From assembly GCF_002019695.1 (NCBI RefSeq), contig NZ_KV917376.1, positions 124,001 through 188,000 of the forward strand: a stretch of DNA of 64,000 nucleotides, read 5' to 3'. The notes below the pieces were generated by a model, which was not told the origin of the DNA, searched no databases, and saw only the letters and a program-made list of their open reading frames with translations. Each line of letters begins with the position of its first letter. Within the stretch, counting starts at the first letter, position 1. Below, piece after piece: positions 25,499 through 34,047 of this stretch. Source of the DNA: Evansella clarkii. GTDB lineage: Bacteria; Bacillota; Bacilli; Bacillales; Salisediminibacteriaceae. Position numbers and translations under genes: made by a program.

Positions 25499-27553
25499 TT
25501 AAGTCCTGTTCCAGAAACGCTGTTGTGCAACCGCATAGACAAATTCTTTTTCAAAATCGGGGGTATTCCGAGCCCGCACCACTCCAGCCAGGTTATTGTG
25601 TTCTGATGGCTGAAAATGCGCCTCTCCTGTAGTTGCAATGCCAATGGGTCTGTAATGTTTGTATGCCCCGTTAATATATTCAGCAATATTCGTATTAAAT
25701 GCTGCCTGGTTGTCTGACTTTCCGCCCACAACGTAAAGGGAATCAAAAAGAGTATGGTGCGTGGTGAGAAATGTCTTGTTAACTTTAAGTTCTACACCGT
25801 CCTGCCCAGTGACTGTTCCGAGCTTATCGCTAACAATATCTACAAAAACACCTTGCTGCCTGAGGTGAGTAACAACACTCTTTACCTCCTGGCCGTTAAA
25901 ACCGTCGCCTATCAGGACACCAACCTTTTGTGAAAAAGCATATTTAGGGGTGCTTTCCTGGCTGAGGGAAGGTGAAGAGGCAGTAACAGGAACATGGCGG
26001 CCTGCAGGAGGGTTCGCTCCTACATTTTCAGCAATGGTTGTCGCCATTTCTTTATCCACATTCACGAACATATCGATGACTTGCTGACGGACAGACAGAC
26101 GTTCAACCTTTGCAAGCTGAAAACTGAAGGAGTCAATAATATGCTTCTTTTCAACAGAAGACATGCTGTTCCAAAACAATCTTGCCTGTGAAAAGAAGTC
26201 TTTGAAAGATTCACTGCTTGCTTTAACTTTGTACCCTTCCACTTTCTCCGGGTAGTGTGCAAACCCTCCTTTTTCCGGTCGCGTTGGCCCAGGAGTATTA
26301 CCGGCTATGGAATTTTTAAAATAGTTTACCTGATCAACATCAATCCTGTGCCTGCTGAATCCGTCCCGCTGGTTATTATGAAACGGGCACAGTGAACGGT
26401 TTATCGGCAGGTCAGGATAATTAGAGCTGCCTAGGCGATGCTGCTGGGTAATTTTATAGGTGAACGTCCTTCCCTGCAAAATAGGGTCGTCTGTAAAATT
26501 AATTCCCGGCACGAGATTTGTTACATCAAAAGCTGATTGTTCCGTTTCCGCAAAGAAATTATCCACATTCCTATTCAATGTCATCTTACCGATAATCTCC
26601 ACTGGAACTGTCTCTTCCGGCCACAGCTTTGTTGGGTCCAGCACATCAAAATCGAATTTATGCTCATCCTCTTCAGCAATCATCTGTACCCCTAACTCGA
26701 ATACGGGATATGCCCCCGCTTCAATGGCGTCTCTCAAGTCCTTCCTGTGAAAATCCGGATCCACACCTCCAATAATCTGCGCCTCTTCCATTAAAAAAGA
26801 ATGAACGCCGAGAATCGGTCTCCATTGGAACTTCACAAAGGTTGCTTTTCCTTTTACATTTTCAAACCGGAATGTGTTAACCGCGAAACCCTGCATCATC
26901 CGCCAGCTTCTTGGGATCGCCCGGTCTGACATCACCCACATGATAAAGTGCGCTGACTCCTGGTTATTAGCAACATAATCCCAAAAGTTATCGTGCGCCC
27001 CGGAAGCGGTGGGGATATCGGTACGTGGGTCAGGCTTCAAGGCATGCTGGGAATCAACGAACTTGAACGGGTCATGTACAATAAACACTGGAAACGGAAG
27101 CCCTAACATATCATAGTTACCTTCTTCAGTGTAAAATTTGACAGCAAACCCACGAACATCCCTTGCAGTATCCTTCGAGCCCTTTCCTCCCTGTACAGTG
27201 GAGAAGCGGACAAAAACGGGAGTCGTTGAACCAGGTTTCTGCAGAAAGCCTGCCTTCGTATACTTGCTCATAGACTTATATAATTCAAATTCACCATGCA
27301 CCCCAAACCCTCTTGCATGCACAACCCTTTCCGGAATTCTTTCCGTATCAAAATGCATTTGTTTCTGGAAAAAATGAAAATCCTGCATCAGTATCGGACC
27401 ACGGTCTCCTGCCTTTAACGTGTTTTCATTGTTGGCAACCTTAAGACCCTCATTTGTGGTAATCTTTTTTCCTGTGTTTTGTATGCGATGCGGATCCAGC
27501 TGCTTTTGTTTTCTATTATCGCCAGAACCGCTGCCTTTTGCTGAATTTTTCAT
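25499..27553 (-). CDS. katE: Large-subunit catalase with C-terminal flavodoxin-like domain
   Basis: A 684-residue clade 2 catalase that breaks down H2O2 using heme. Active-site motifs: RVVHARGFGVHG with the catalytic His, RFSTVQGGKGSKDT, the Asn-containing GNYDMLGLPFPVF, and RLGSSNYPDLP near the proximal Tyr. Residues from about 540 on (KVGVLIGDGFNGQEV) form the extra DJ-1/PfpI-like domain of large catalases. Length matches B. subtilis KatE (686). The GTG at 27562 is rejected in favour of ATG 27553, placed after CAGGTGGGGG. A Fur-like box lies about 90 bases upstream. Confidence 0.93.
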   Translation of the reverse strand: MKNSAKGSGSGDNRKQKQLDPHRIQNTGKKITTNEGLKVANNENTLKAGDRGPILMQDFHFFQKQMHFDTERIPERVVHARGFGVHGEFELYKSMSKYTKAGFLQKPGSTTPVFVRFSTVQGGKGSKDTARDVRGFAVKFYTEEGNYDMLGLPFPVFIVHDPFKFVDSQHALKPDPRTDIPTASGAHDNFWDYVANNQESAHFIMWVMSDRAIPRSWRMMQGFAVNTFRFENVKGKATFVKFQWRPILGVHSFLMEEAQIIGGVDPDFHRKDLRDAIEAGAYPVFELGVQMIAEEDEHKFDFDVLDPTKLWPEETVPVEIIGKMTLNRNVDNFFAETEQSAFDVTNLVPGINFTDDPILQGRTFTYKITQQHRLGSSNYPDLPINRSLCPFHNNQRDGFSRHRIDVDQVNYFKNSIAGNTPGPTRPEKGGFAHYPEKVEGYKVKASSESFKDFFSQARLFWNSMSSVEKKHIIDSFSFQLAKVERLSVRQQVIDMFVNVDKEMATTIAENVGANPPAGRHVPVTASSPSLSQESTPKYAFSQKVGVLIGDGFNGQEVKSVVTHLRQQGVFVDIVSDKLGTVTGQDGVELKVNKTFLTTHHTLFDSLYVVGGKSDNQAAFNTNIAEYINGAYKHYRPIGIATTGEAHFQPSEHNNLAGVVRARNTPDFEKEFVYAVAQQRFWNRT

Positions 27554-27640
27554 AGCCCCCACCTGCCCTGTTCCATGTTAGTCAGCCAATTATATGTATA
27601 TGTAAAACTTTTGGGGGCTTAGAACAGTCTACTGCTCATG

Positions 27641-27659
27641 AAAAATGAAAATCATTATG
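27641..27659. promoter_or_regulatory. Fur-like box upstream of katE
   Basis: AAAAATGAAAATCATTATG matches the 19-base Fur box at 15 positions. It is about 90 bases before the katE start; a PerR site fits slightly less well. Confidence 0.35.
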
Positions 27660-27691
27660 TATTTTCTAAAACAGGCTAGTCTAACAGGCAA

Positions 27692-27736
27692 ATGGGGAAT
27701 CTGGGGAATCTGGGGAATCTGGGGAATTTGGGGAAT
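27692..27736. repeat. Nine-base tandem repeat CTGGGGAAT
   Basis: Five consecutive units of CTGGGGAAT (one as TTGGGGAAT) running straight into the first CTGGACAAAT of the next array. Confidence 0.8.
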
Positions 27737-28206
27737 CTGGACAAATATTTGGAGTTTGGTTGATATTTGTCCAGGAAATTGCGTTTTCTGGACAAATTTC
27801 ACTCGGATCAATCAGATTTGTCCAGCAAATCCCCTATGCCGGACAAATTTACTCTATTTTTTCTGAAATTTATCTAGTGAAATCCCAGTAAATTGTATAA
27901 ATCCTAAAAAAAGGATCTTAATCTGGACAAATCTTTGGATTTTGGTTGATATTTGTCCAGGAAATTGCGTTTTCTGGACAAATTTCACTCGGACCAATTA
28001 GATTTGTCCAGCAAATCCCCTATGCTGGACAAATCACTCCATTTTTCTGAAATTTGTCTAGTGAAATTCCAGTAAAATGTAAAAATTCTAAAAAAAGGAG
28101 CTTAATCTGGACAAATCTTTGGAGTCTCGCTGATATTTGTCCAGGAAATTGCGTTTTCTGGACAAATTTCACTCGGATCAATCAGATTTGTCCAGCAAAT
28201 CCGTGT
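27737..28206. repeat. Array with about 185-base period of TGGACAAAT/ATTTGTCCA arms
   Basis: CTGGACAAAT starts at 27737, 27923 and 28107 (steps 186 and 184). Within each unit CTGGACAAAT and its inverse ATTTGTCCAG alternate about six times, which would fold into a row of hairpins; a stretch with AAAAAAAGGA-TTAAT closes the unit. About 2.6 units. The same arm sequence and the same period recur at 52610-53262. No gene is supported in this gap. Confidence 0.85.
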
Positions 28207-28237
28207 ACTCAAAACCTTTTAACATCTTCCTTTGAAC

Positions 28238-28279
28238 TAAAAAACACACGGTAACCCGATATAATGGGATTACCATGTG
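28238..28279 (-). terminator. Terminator of the YfjO-type methylase gene
   Basis: Stem CACACGGTAACCC / GGGATTACCATGTG with one bulge; minus strand continues with TTTTTT. Confidence 0.7.
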
Positions 28280-28291
28280 CCAATTTCCATA

Positions 28292-29683
28292 TTAATTATT
28301 TCCCTCACGTAAAACCAGCTCCGCAACCACTTCCACATGCACTGTCTGCGGGAATAAATCCACAGGCTGTACTGTTTTTAACTCATACCCGAAAGGTTCC
28401 AGTTCTTTAATGTCTGTTGCGAAAGTATCAGGATTACAGGATACATAAACGATTCTTTCAGGCTTAGCCCGGCCGATTCTTCTCATTACTTTGCCTCCTG
28501 CTCCTGACCTTGGAGGATCAAGCAGCAACAGTTCCGGATGACCGAAGCTTTCAAGCATCTTATCAATCCCGGTTCTCGCATTCTCAGCTAAGAAGGTAGT
28601 GTTAGAGATACCGTTATCCGAAGCATTCCTTTTTGCTGATTCAATAGAGCTTTCAACAATTTCAATTCCTGCAAGCTTACCAACTTTACTTGCAAATGGC
28701 AGGGAAAACGTTCCTACTCCACAGAACAGATCAATCATCTTTTCTGTTTCCTTTGGTTTTGCCAGTTCAACTGCTATGTCCACCAATTTCTGCGCCTGGG
28801 TTGGATTCGTCTGGAAGAATGTATCAAACCAGAGGCGGAAGCGGTAACCGTCCATCTCATCATAAATGAAATCCCGTCCTGACAAAAGATGTGTGTTTTC
28901 CGACTGTGTACGGTCAGCCCAGTCCCTGTTTTCAAGCCATAACAAGCTTTTCACTTGCGGGATCTTCTCCTCCACTCGTTTAACAAGATTGTCAGCAGCT
29001 TCCTTTAAAGGCCCGTCTGGTGATTCAGTGGCAAAAATACCAAGCATCATCTCTCCGGTTACAAATGACTGTCTGACCATAAGATGGCGAAGCAGCCCTT
29101 CATGAAGGTCTTTATTATAACCTTTTAACTCATATTCCTTGGCCCATTCAGCTACATCCATTGCAGCTTCCACCATTTCTTTACCAGCGATTAAACATGT
29201 TTCCAGGGAAATTACTTTTCTGAAGTTTCCTTGTTCATGGAGACCCAGCTCGCCTTCCGGTGAAAAAGTAAACTCCATCTTGTTCCGGTAGTGCCACGGC
29301 TCGTCCATGCCAATTGTGTCTGAAACAAGATCCGAGTTAAAGCCTTGCGCTTCAATTGCCTTTTTCACATGATTCGTTTTCGCCTTTAATTGCCCGCTGT
29401 ACTGCCAGTGCTGCCATACACAGCCTCCGCATCTGTCAAAATGAGGGCAAGGGGCTTCCACCCGCTCCTCATGTGCTGTGATAATTTCTTCCGGGAAGGT
29501 CCTCCACCGTCTTTTCGCCCGCTGTCCAACCCCTACACGCACTTCTTCTCCTGGAAGAGTCTGCGGAATCGTAAGCTTTATTTTCTTTTGATTCCCCTGC
29601 TCATTTTCACGCCAGACTTCCGCCCTGCCCGATCCTCTTTCGTCAAGTGTGCGGATTTTAGCAACCATTGATTCTGGTGTCAC
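28292..29683 (-). CDS. RNA (uracil-C5)-methyltransferase, RlmD/YfjO type
   Basis: Contains an N-terminal TRAM domain, the 4Fe-4S cysteines CPHFDRCGGCVWQH with a further Cys of TCLIAG, and a SAM-dependent methyltransferase domain: LFCGVGTFSLPFA, the LLDPPRSG motif IV, and the catalytic Cys in VYVSCNPDTFATD. It methylates a uracil in RNA, most likely 23S rRNA. One of two paralogues here; B. subtilis also has two (YefA and YfjO) and position argues this is the YfjO-like one. Start: the ATG at 29701 precedes the ribosome site; the GTG at 29683, eight bases after AAGGAGG, is used. Confidence 0.88.
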   Translation of the reverse strand: MTPESMVAKIRTLDERGSGRAEVWRENEQGNQKKIKLTIPQTLPGEEVRVGVGQRAKRRWRTFPEEIITAHEERVEAPCPHFDRCGGCVWQHWQYSGQLKAKTNHVKKAIEAQGFNSDLVSDTIGMDEPWHYRNKMEFTFSPEGELGLHEQGNFRKVISLETCLIAGKEMVEAAMDVAEWAKEYELKGYNKDLHEGLLRHLMVRQSFVTGEMMLGIFATESPDGPLKEAADNLVKRVEEKIPQVKSLLWLENRDWADRTQSENTHLLSGRDFIYDEMDGYRFRLWFDTFFQTNPTQAQKLVDIAVELAKPKETEKMIDLFCGVGTFSLPFASKVGKLAGIEIVESSIESAKRNASDNGISNTTFLAENARTGIDKMLESFGHPELLLLDPPRSGAGGKVMRRIGRAKPERIVYVSCNPDTFATDIKELEPFGYELKTVQPVDLFPQTVHVEVVAELVLREGNN

Positions 29684-29873
29684 TTTATTTTCCTCCTTCA
29701 TTAAAACCCTGGTCTATTATTAAAAATACCTTGATTTATAGTCTATAAATTTTTCTCACATTCTTTCTATTATAAAGGAGGTTTAAACAATTTGAAACGG
29801 GTTCATTTTTGTATTTATTAACAGTGCTTTATAATATTGTTTATGGCGGAAATAGCGCAGGGAGGTTATCCGA

Positions 29874-30599
29874 ATGTTCTTCTTCGAAAACTATGAACAA
29901 AGCATTCTGAAGTTACCAATCAAAGAAACTTACGATAAAGAGGATTTAATGACTGATGAGTTTATGTACGAAAAAGACAATAAGCTGGAGGTTTACTGGG
30001 CACCCTTTGAATCGATCAACAGAGACGCAAAAGTGATTATGCTTGGTATCACCCCAGGGTGGACGCAGATGCAGCTTGCTTATAATTATGTCCGAAAAAA
30101 CATTGGCGGGGAGAAAACCGATGTTTTACTCTGTAATGCTAAAAGGGAGGCAAGCTTTGGGGGATTAATCAGAAAGAACCTTATTGACATGCTTGATGGA
30201 ATAGAACTGAATAAGCATCTGAATATAAACAGTTGCGCCGAGTTATACGGAGAGAAAAACCATCTCCTTCACTCCGCTTCGGCACTCCGGTATCCTGTTT
30301 TTATTAACAGAAAAAATTACACAGGATCCAGTCCATCGATGCTTAAGCACCATGTGCTTTTACAAATGATCCATGAGCTGTTAGTTCCAGAGTTAAGCGA
30401 AGTGAAAGAGGCGGTAATCATTCCTGCCGGAAAAGCTGTGTCGGAAGTGGTTCGCCGTTTAACGGAAGAGGGACAGATCCGTAACCAAACCATTCTTTAT
30501 AATTTCCCTCATCCATCGGGGGCTAACGGACACCGGAAAAAACAATATGAAGAAAACAAAGGTTATTTTAAAGAGATGTTAAATACCCATTTCTCATAA
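29874..30599 (+). CDS. Uracil-DNA glycosylase-fold protein of unknown specificity
   Basis: A 241-residue soluble protein. Two motifs suggest the UDG superfamily: VIMLGITPGWTQ about residue 55, in the place of the GxNPG/GQDPY loop, and YNFPHPSGANGHRKK about residue 208, in the place of the HPS-P loop. The catalytic Asp/Asn of well-known families is not obvious, so activity on uracil is not assured. GGGAGG lies ahead of the ATG. It is a single gene on the plus strand. Confidence 0.6.
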   Translation: MFFFENYEQSILKLPIKETYDKEDLMTDEFMYEKDNKLEVYWAPFESINRDAKVIMLGITPGWTQMQLAYNYVRKNIGGEKTDVLLCNAKREASFGGLIRKNLIDMLDGIELNKHLNINSCAELYGEKNHLLHSASALRYPVFINRKNYTGSSPSMLKHHVLLQMIHELLVPELSEVKEAVIIPAGKAVSEVVRRLTEEGQIRNQTILYNFPHPSGANGHRKKQYEENKGYFKEMLNTHFS

Positions 30600-30660
30600 A
30601 AATGCAACGGCTTACTTGTGAGGTGTTAAACGGATATTGCCTCGGAATTTGAATCGCCAG

Positions 30661-31089
30661 TTAAATTTTTTCTGTATATCTCTTAAAATTGTCTAAAATC
30701 GCCTGCCACCCCGCCTGCTGCATTTCAATGGGCTGAGTGCTTTCAGCATCAAAAATTTCAACGACTTTCGTTTCATTACCATTATCGACGAAGGTGATAT
30801 CGACTTTTCTCCCATCTCCTACTGTGTATGAAATTTGCTCATCCTGCTTCACTACATCGTATATCCCGGAGAAATCAAAGCCCATACTGCCGTCTTTCGC
30901 TTCCATCCTTGTAAGAAATTTGCCGCCAACCCGCAAATCATTTTCCGCTCTTGGCGAGTGCCATGTCTCTGAAGCCTGATTCCACTTCGTAATGTGTTCT
31001 GGTTCAGACCAATACCTCCATACTTTTTCTCTTGGCGCCTGGATGACTGCCTGAACAGTAACTCTTGTTTTTTGATTACTTGTTTCCAT
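30661..31089 (-). CDS. SRPBCC (AHSA1/START-like) domain protein
   Basis: A small one-domain protein: VQAVIQAPREKVWRYWSEPEHITKWNQAS at the start is the helix-grip signature of AHSA1-type SRPBCC proteins; the C-terminal helix MQQAGWQAILDNFKRYTE closes the cavity. These bind hydrophobic ligands or Hsp90-like partners; the ligand is not known. ATG 31089 is chosen because GAGGTG stands before it, not the GTG at 31104. It lies 131 bases after the ECF sigma gene on the same strand and may be co-transcribed. Confidence 0.85.
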   Translation of the reverse strand: METSNQKTRVTVQAVIQAPREKVWRYWSEPEHITKWNQASETWHSPRAENDLRVGGKFLTRMEAKDGSMGFDFSGIYDVVKQDEQISYTVGDGRKVDITFVDNGNETKVVEIFDAESTQPIEMQQAGWQAILDNFKRYTEKI

Positions 31090-31220
31090 GTTGAAGCACC
31101 TCACTTAGTTATAGTTTTTTGATTCTCATCTATTTAGACGAAATCTGTTTGCAAAATTCATCGGTCTATTCATTCAGGCAGCCCAAAGCAGCAAAATTTA
31201 AATTTGTGGTGATAATATTT

Positions 31221-32018
31221 TCAATTTGGAATTTCTTCTTGGCACCTCTCACAACGACAGCGTGTATGTGAAAAAAAGTTGAACATATTGACTTTGCCCT
31301 CCCCCACATTGTGAAAGGTGGCATCGACATTGCCTTCATTACGAAACAAGGCTGCCAGTGCATGGCTGTCATATCTTTCAAAAGCTTCCACATACCGTGA
31401 GACCAGCTCTTGCTCTTGCTCACGCTCTACATTCACCAAGCTGTATTCTTCAGAACCTGGCTTCGCCTGGTCCATCGTTTTCCTTGCTCTTTGCAAGGCG
31501 CTGTTAACTGCCGCTGATGATATTTCTAAAGTTTCAGCAATTTGTTTAGATGGCCACTCAAATACATCTTTTAGAATAAGAACAGTACGTTGACGCAAAG
31601 GCAAAATTTGCAAGAGTGTAACAAAACAGAGTTGAAGGGTTTCCTTACGAATGAGTATATCTTCCGGATTTTCTGAAATTGTGGGGGCCGGCCAGATCCA
31701 GGTTGAGTCAGTTAGCGTTTCGCTGGGTGTCAAATTGGATGCCTCAAGGCTGGAAAAGTCAACGGGACGAGTACGTCGTTTAACTTGTCTCAGCTTGTCA
31801 ACACATATATTAGTAGTAATTCGATAGATCCATGTTTTGGAAGAGGATTCCTTTCTGAATGAGTTCCAGTTTTGCCAAACACGAATTAAGGTTTCCTGAA
31901 CAGCATCTTCCGCATCCTCCATCGATCCTAGCATTTTGTAACAATACGACTTTAACTCTGGCTTCAACCTGTCAAATAACTGAATTTCTGGTGCATGTTC
32001 CGGTACTGTCTCGTTCAT
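31221..32018 (-). CDS. ECF-type RNA polymerase sigma factor with shortened C-terminal extension
   Basis: Region 2 (LKSYCYKMLGSMEDAEDAVQETLIRVWQNW) and region 4 (LPLRQRTVLILKDVFEWPSKQIAETLEIS) are complete. After them comes the start of a SnoaL-like extension (REQEQELVSRYVEAFERYDSHALAALF), as in ECF41/ECF56-like factors, which lack a classical anti-sigma factor. That extension is normally 100 residues or more; here it stops after about 70, ending in a Cys-rich FFSHTRCRCERCQEEIPN tail. A neighbouring frame continues for about 20 codons, so a frameshift is possible. No anti-sigma gene is adjacent. Confidence 0.8.
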   Translation of the reverse strand: MNETVPEHAPEIQLFDRLKPELKSYCYKMLGSMEDAEDAVQETLIRVWQNWNSFRKESSSKTWIYRITTNICVDKLRQVKRRTRPVDFSSLEASNLTPSETLTDSTWIWPAPTISENPEDILIRKETLQLCFVTLLQILPLRQRTVLILKDVFEWPSKQIAETLEISSAAVNSALQRARKTMDQAKPGSEEYSLVNVEREQEQELVSRYVEAFERYDSHALAALFRNEGNVDATFHNVGEGKVNMFNFFSHTRCRCERCQEEIPN

Positions 32019-32115
32019 CTCAGCCTCCTTTTAGAGGTGCGGCTCCCTTTTCACACACCCTTACAAAGCAATTTCAACTTCTTGTACTAACGCTCCCCTT
32101 TTGTTATCTGGCAAT

Positions 32116-32229
32116 TTATTCATCCTTCTCTTGAGTACTAACACTCGAAACTCTGTATACACTGGTCATTAATATAAAACCTAAAATAATCCCTGAACTC
32201 AGCGCCATTTCAATACTAATGAGCTTCAT
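32116..32229 (-). CDS. Possible small membrane protein (37 residues)
   Basis: ATG at 32229 opens a 37-codon frame with a short amphipathic start (MKLISIEMALSSG), one hydrophobic helix (IILGFILMTSVY) and a charged end (STQEKDE). It is on the same strand as, and 97 bases before, the sigma factor gene. The ribosome site is weak (AGGA 11 bases away). It may be a real small protein or chance. Confidence 0.3.
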   Translation of the reverse strand: MKLISIEMALSSGIILGFILMTSVYRVSSVSTQEKDE

Positions 32230-32483
32230 AGCTGAATTTCCTGAATCTATATTGATGAAGAGTGATATTACAAACTAACTCTCCTAGTACATACCTTTTA
32301 TTTTATACTGAAAATTATGAAAATTAAACCATTTATGAATGGATAATATTCGTAAAGTAGTTTTAATCCTCTCCACTTTAATTACATTATTTTTCACGAT
32401 CGATGTCTCTTTATTTTTTCAATTATATTTGAAATCACCTGTGTTTTTCCTTTGGTCTGCTTAATTACAAACCGGACCGGATT
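32230..32483. other. Non-coding gap
   Basis: AT-rich sequence with no repeats or convincing signals. The MFS gene ends at its far side without a clear terminator. Confidence 0.4.
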
Positions 32484-33731
32484 TTAGTCCCTCATTTCCC
32501 CCTTTTGCACCTGTTCTTTGAGAAGAACCACGCCAATTAAACCAAATGCAGAGAAAATCACCGGAGTAAGGAAGCCGTAAAAGTATCCATCAGCCAAATT
32601 GCCGCCCCCTGCCTGGAAGTGGTCCAGTATATATCCAAAAATGCCCGGCAGCAGTACAGCGCTCAAAAATCCCCCTGTATTCGCAAAACCTGTGACAAGT
32701 CCCGATTCACTAACAGGAAATGAATGGCGGACAGCTGCAAAGGTTAAAGAATTCGATCCGAATCCAAAACCGATAATGAAAAAAAGAATTACAAATAAGC
32801 TAAACGGAGGTTCCCCTCTGAACAGGAGAAAAGCAGACCAGCATAATAACACTGTGAGATGAAAAATAATATAAGGCCGTTTAATCATATTTAAACAGCT
32901 GGAAATCCAGCCAATAAGAGGGGCGCCAATGAGTGCGCCAGCAAGGCTGAGCATAACAAGCTGGCTCGCCCCTAATAAAGTAATGCTGTGCACATCCATC
33001 ATATAAGGCACCGCCCACGATCCGATAAACCCTATATACCCTCCTACAATTCCAAAATGGCAAAGGAATAACGCCCATGCCTGCCGGTTTGAAAGCATTC
33101 TCTGTAAAACAAGCGTTGGTTTCTCCCTCTGAATTTTATTTCTTATGACAGGCCGCCGTTCTGCCTTTTTCACAAGAATAAAATAGAGAAGCAGACTGCA
33201 TAAACATAAAAGAACTCCAGCTGAAAGAAACGTCCCTCTCCATCCGAAAAGAATAATCAATGTGGAGACTGGCACAGTTGCCACTAGAAATCCGAGGCTG
33301 CCTGTCATCCCTGCCACCCCAATTAACCGGGTAAATTCCTTTTTATTAAACCACTGGCTTAAGATTAACACCATATTCACCCATATCGTCGCATCGCCGA
33401 TCCCTGTCAGTATTCTGGCGAAAAACAGGATAAATACATGTGTGGCAAGGCTGTACATAATAATACCTGCACCTGTCAAGGCTGCCCCAGTAATAAGAAA
33501 AAAGTTTGGTCCGTACCGGTCAGCGAGAATTCCCATCGGTATTTGCAAACTCGTATATACAAAAAACTGAATGCTGGCAACTAATCCGACAGTTGCTGCC
33601 GTTACACCAAAGTCATTCATCAGCTGGTCTGTAATTAACCCAGGCGCTGTCCTTTGGCTAGACATGATCACATACGTAAATAATACAGATGCAAATATAA
33701 CCCATCTGAACTTGCTGCTTTGTCTTCCCAA
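32484..33731 (-). CDS. MFS transporter
   Basis: A 415-residue twelve-helix major facilitator protein. The loop 2-3 motif GILADRYGPNFFLITG and the FARILTGIGDATIWVNMVLILSQWF segment are typical of the anion:cation symporter-like and oxalate/formate-like branches of MFS. Substrate unknown. Start TTG follows AGGAGAG. It stands alone. Confidence 0.85.
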   Translation of the reverse strand: MGRQSSKFRWVIFASVLFTYVIMSSQRTAPGLITDQLMNDFGVTAATVGLVASIQFFVYTSLQIPMGILADRYGPNFFLITGAALTGAGIIMYSLATHVFILFFARILTGIGDATIWVNMVLILSQWFNKKEFTRLIGVAGMTGSLGFLVATVPVSTLIILFGWRGTFLSAGVLLCLCSLLLYFILVKKAERRPVIRNKIQREKPTLVLQRMLSNRQAWALFLCHFGIVGGYIGFIGSWAVPYMMDVHSITLLGASQLVMLSLAGALIGAPLIGWISSCLNMIKRPYIIFHLTVLLCWSAFLLFRGEPPFSLFVILFFIIGFGFGSNSLTFAAVRHSFPVSESGLVTGFANTGGFLSAVLLPGIFGYILDHFQAGGGNLADGYFYGFLTPVIFSAFGLIGVVLLKEQVQKGEMRD

Positions 33732-33985
33732 TACTCTCTCTCCTGTTAGGTTTTACCCTATGTATATGGGTGAATCTCCGTCTCAGGAACTGATTTCAAT
33801 ACATATAAGGAAAACCTTCAAAACATCGTTTAAGTACCCGTAAGTAAATAAGATTATTTTAAAGAGTTTATATTTTTCAACCTGGAAATAACTTTCACTG
33901 CATATAGTTTGTTAAGAGTTTGAAGAGCAATTGGAAGAAATGATGAAGTTATTTGAGGATAAAGAAAGTAATGAATAAAAAGACA

Positions 33986-34020
33986 GAAACTGCCGCATTC
34001 TATTCGGCAGCTTCTTTTTT
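33986..34020. terminator. Hairpin with T runs on both strands
   Basis: Stem GAAACTGCCG / CGGCAGCTTC (9 of 10 pair) with T-rich flanks on either side. It can end the metallo-hydrolase gene on the minus strand. Confidence 0.65.
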
Positions 34021-34047
34021 CTCAGGACGGAGCCGGACGTTACCCTG

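Noticed and set aside
27645-28254. Open frames of 66-73 codons in the first 185-base array
   Set aside because: Protein sequences such as repeated GIW and WTNIWSL come from repeat DNA; no ribosome sites.
31166-31423. Overlapping 85-codon frame at the 3' end of the sigma factor gene
   Set aside because: Most of it is a shadow of the sigma gene; only its last 20 codons lie beyond it, so it is treated as a possible frameshift continuation, not a separate gene.
33925-33978. Short frame ending EEMMKLFEDKESNE before the hairpin at 33986
   Set aside because: It looks like the tail of a lost gene, but only about 18 codons remain after an in-frame stop; too short to call.
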